A DNA stretch of 8,209 bases. It comes from JBDTMT01 sp039934135 (GTDB lineage: Bacteria; Desulfobacterota; Binatia; HRBIN30; CADEER01). The position numbers and the translations under genes are program-made. Within the stretch, counting starts at the first letter, position 1; every line of letters begins with the position of its first letter. Below the pieces are notes generated by a model. It did not search any database and was not told where the DNA came from. It saw only the letters and a program-made list of their open reading frames with translations. Below are positions 6,932-8,209 of this stretch, one piece after another. The stretch is taken from the NCBI GenBank assembly GCA_039934135.1, contig JBDTMT010000268.1, positions 1 through 8,209 on the forward strand. The letters are read 5' to 3'.

Positions 6932-8094
6932 TGGGGCGAGGTGTCGCCGTCGTCGCCGGCTACGTCGTCCGCTGTCCGCTCGGCGGCTACGCCTGGCAGA
7001 CGCTGCACTACCTCGCCGGTCTGCGCGCCCTTGGTTTCGATCCGTACTTCTACGAGGACACCGCCTACTACCCCGAGTGCTACGACCCGGTCACCGGCGC
7101 GATGGGGCAGGTGGGGACGCGGGCGCTGCAGGTGGCCGGCGAGTTCTTCGCCCGCCACGGCTTCGGCGAGCGCTGGATCTTCTGGGATGCGCAGCGCGAT
7201 GTCTGGCACGGCCGCGGCGCCGACGAAGCGCGCCAGGTGCTGGCCGACGCGCAGCTGCTCATCGGCTTGGCAGCGGTCAACCGCCTGCCACGGCTCACCG
7301 GCAAGCGGCGCGTCTTTATCGACCTCGATCCCGGCGTGACGCAGATCGAAGCCGAGCACGACAAGGGCTTGCAGCTGTTGCTCGGCGACTACGATGCGCA
7401 CGCCACCATCGGCGAGAACATCGGTCAGCCCGACTGCGCCATTCCCGCTGCTCGCTTTCACTGGCTACCAACGCGCCAGCCGATCGCTACCGAGCTATGG
7501 CCGGCGAGCCCAGCGCGGCCCGAGGCGGCCTTCACCACCATCGGTCGCTGGGACGAGCGGCGTCGCGTGCAGGAGCTCGGCGGCCAGCGCTACACGTGGA
7601 GCAAGCGCGACGAGTGGCTGCAGTTCGTGGATCTGCCGGCGCGCACGGCGGCGCCGTTCGACATGGCGCTCGATGTCGACAAGGTCGCCGGCGATCGCGC
7701 CATGCTCACCGCGCACGGCTGGCGCTTCAGCGATCCGCTCGCCGTCTCGACCGACGCCGAGCGCTACCGCACGTTCATCCGCGAATCGCTGGGCGAGTTC
7801 AGCGTCGCCAAGGACCTCAACGTGCGCCTCGCCACGGGTTGGTTCTCCGACCGCAGCGCCTGCTACCTCGCCGCCGGCCGCCCGGTGATCGTGCAGGACA
7901 CCGGCTTCCGCCGCACGCTGCCCACCGGCGCCGGCCTCCTGGCCTTCCGTACCCTCGACGAAGCCGCCGATGCCGTGCGCGCCGTGCAGAGCGATTGGCC
8001 GCTGCACAGCGCCGCGGCGCGCCGCATCGCCGAGCAACATTTCTCAGCGACGTGGGTGCTCAGCGACCTGCTCGGCCGCGCCGGCGTCGACTAA
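6931..8094 (+). CDS. Putative GT-B-fold glycosyltransferase-like protein, tandem paralogue 3
   Basis: A 387-aa protein starting at the ATG that shares a base with the previous stop, with GGAGG 4 nt upstream. It belongs to the same family as the two preceding genes: MGRGVAVVAGYVVRCPLGGYAWQ, GLRALGFDPYFYED, DLDPGVTQ (131-138), QPDCAIPAARFHW, FTTIGRW, FVDLPAR, GEFSVAK (288-294) and YLAAGRPVIVQDTG (Y312), ending in a helical DEA...AEQ tail. It departs from its sisters between residues about 90 and 125. There the NxSGxxxLRD motif is replaced by LIGLAAVNRLPRLTG, GFTQ becomes GVTQ, and GEWSVAK becomes GEFSVAK. These changes suggest a different acceptor or donor. No secretion signal or membrane helix is seen. 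Glycosyltransferase activity is inferred from the Rossmann-like N-terminus, the donor-site-like C-terminal segment and the operon context. The gene ends with TAA, followed at once by the hairpin region. Confidence 0.8.
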   Translation: MGRGVAVVAGYVVRCPLGGYAWQTLHYLAGLRALGFDPYFYEDTAYYPECYDPVTGAMGQVGTRALQVAGEFFARHGFGERWIFWDAQRDVWHGRGADEARQVLADAQLLIGLAAVNRLPRLTGKRRVFIDLDPGVTQIEAEHDKGLQLLLGDYDAHATIGENIGQPDCAIPAARFHWLPTRQPIATELWPASPARPEAAFTTIGRWDERRRVQELGGQRYTWSKRDEWLQFVDLPARTAAPFDMALDVDKVAGDRAMLTAHGWRFSDPLAVSTDAERYRTFIRESLGEFSVAKDLNVRLATGWFSDRSACYLAAGRPVIVQDTGFRRTLPTGAGLLAFRTLDEAADAVRAVQSDWPLHSAAARRIAEQHFSATWVLSDLLGRAGVD

Positions 8095-8110
8095 GCTCTG
8101 GATCCGGGTA

Positions 8111-8136
8111 GCTGGCCGACCCCCGTGTCGGCCGGC
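8111..8136 (+). terminator. GC-rich hairpin after the last operon gene, candidate terminator without T-tract
   Basis: Arms GCTGGCCGAC (8111-8120) and GTCGGCCGGC (8127-8136) pair over 10 bp with one G-U wobble around a 6-nt CCCCGT loop, starting 16 bp after the TAA at 8092-8094. No run of T follows on either strand, so it is not a canonical Rho-independent terminator. It could pause polymerase, protect the 3' end or attenuate a downstream gene. The inner 7 bp are perfectly paired. Confidence 0.4.
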
Positions 8137-8152
8137 GGCGCAGCGCGCCGCC
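8134..8152 (+). other. Second hairpin overlapping the first
   Basis: GGCGGCGC (8134-8141) and GCGCCGCC (8145-8152) are perfect 8-bp arms with a 3-nt AGC loop. The left arm shares bases 8134-8136 with the right arm of the preceding hairpin, so the two stems cannot both form fully. It is either part of a compound transcription end or a chance product of high GC content. Confidence 0.25.
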
Positions 8153-8178
8153 GAGCGCGCACCAGTCGCCCGGCGCGG

Positions 8179-8209
8179 TTGCGCTTCGTCGTGGTCACGA
8201 CCGTCGCCC
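8179..8209 (+). CDS. Possible start of another Rossmann/GT-type gene, cut by the window edge
   Basis: From a TTG at 8179 the plus strand reads (M)RFVVVTTVA, a short basic residue, strand and small-residue pattern very like the first beta strand of GT-B glycosyltransferases and of the first paralogue (MRIVVTGLVA). An in-frame GTG at 8125 is an alternative start, adding 18 arginine- and alanine-rich codons. Neither start has a clear ribosome binding site, and only ten codons are visible. A minus-strand reading frame through the same bases, ending at the TAG at 8093-8091, is a competing explanation. If real, the glycan operon continues to the right. Confidence 0.25.
   Translation, partial: MRFVVVTTVA

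Noticed and set aside
8091..8209. Possible C-terminal tail of a convergent minus-strand gene ending at the TAG at 8093-8091
   Set aside because: The frame is open to the window edge, but the peptide (ending PADTGVGQLPGSRA) is an unremarkable Pro/Arg/Ala-rich tail. It would overlap the last gene's stop and run through both hairpins. It cannot be excluded without the flanking sequence.

Overview
The window is very GC-rich (about 70% by eye, with nearly all third codon positions G or C). It is densely packed bacterial DNA on one long plus-strand operon. The composition, the crotonase-family neighbour and the exporter/glycosyltransferase content fit a GC-rich Gram-negative-type bacterium such as a proteobacterium, acidobacterium or related uncultured lineage. 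No marker gene is present, so I do not assign a taxon.

Layout. Positions 1-122 hold the N-terminal 40 codons of an enoyl-CoA hydratase/isomerase-family gene on the minus strand. Positions 123-269 are a short divergent intergenic region with a 6-7-6 dyad (171-189), weak candidate -35 elements facing both ways, and a possible 14-codon leader ORF. From 270 to 8094 five plus-strand genes run with almost no gaps. They are a GH-clan-A / GT2 fusion membrane protein (270-2828), an MsbA-type ABC half-exporter (2825-4609), and three tandem paralogous GT-B-like proteins of 388, 382 and 387 aa (4613-5779, 5783-6931, 6931-8094). After the last stop there is a perfect-arm GC hairpin followed by a second overlapping one, without a T-tract. 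The final about 30 bases may be the start of a further gene.

How they may work together (inference). The GH/GT2 fusion looks like a membrane-anchored synthase or processing enzyme that builds a glycan or glycolipid. The three GT-B-like proteins would add or modify sugars, and the ABC exporter would flip or export the product. The GH+GT2 synthase beside a half-size ABC exporter recalls the known cyclic beta-glucan systems (NdvB/ChvB synthase with NdvA/ChvA exporter, and the GH17-GT2 glucan synthases). Gene content and domain order differ, and the substrate cannot be read from sequence. The most unusual points are the apparently non-secreted GH domain fused to a cytoplasmic GT2, and the tandem triplet of a poorly characterised glycosyltransferase-like family with shared motifs and patches of near-identical DNA.
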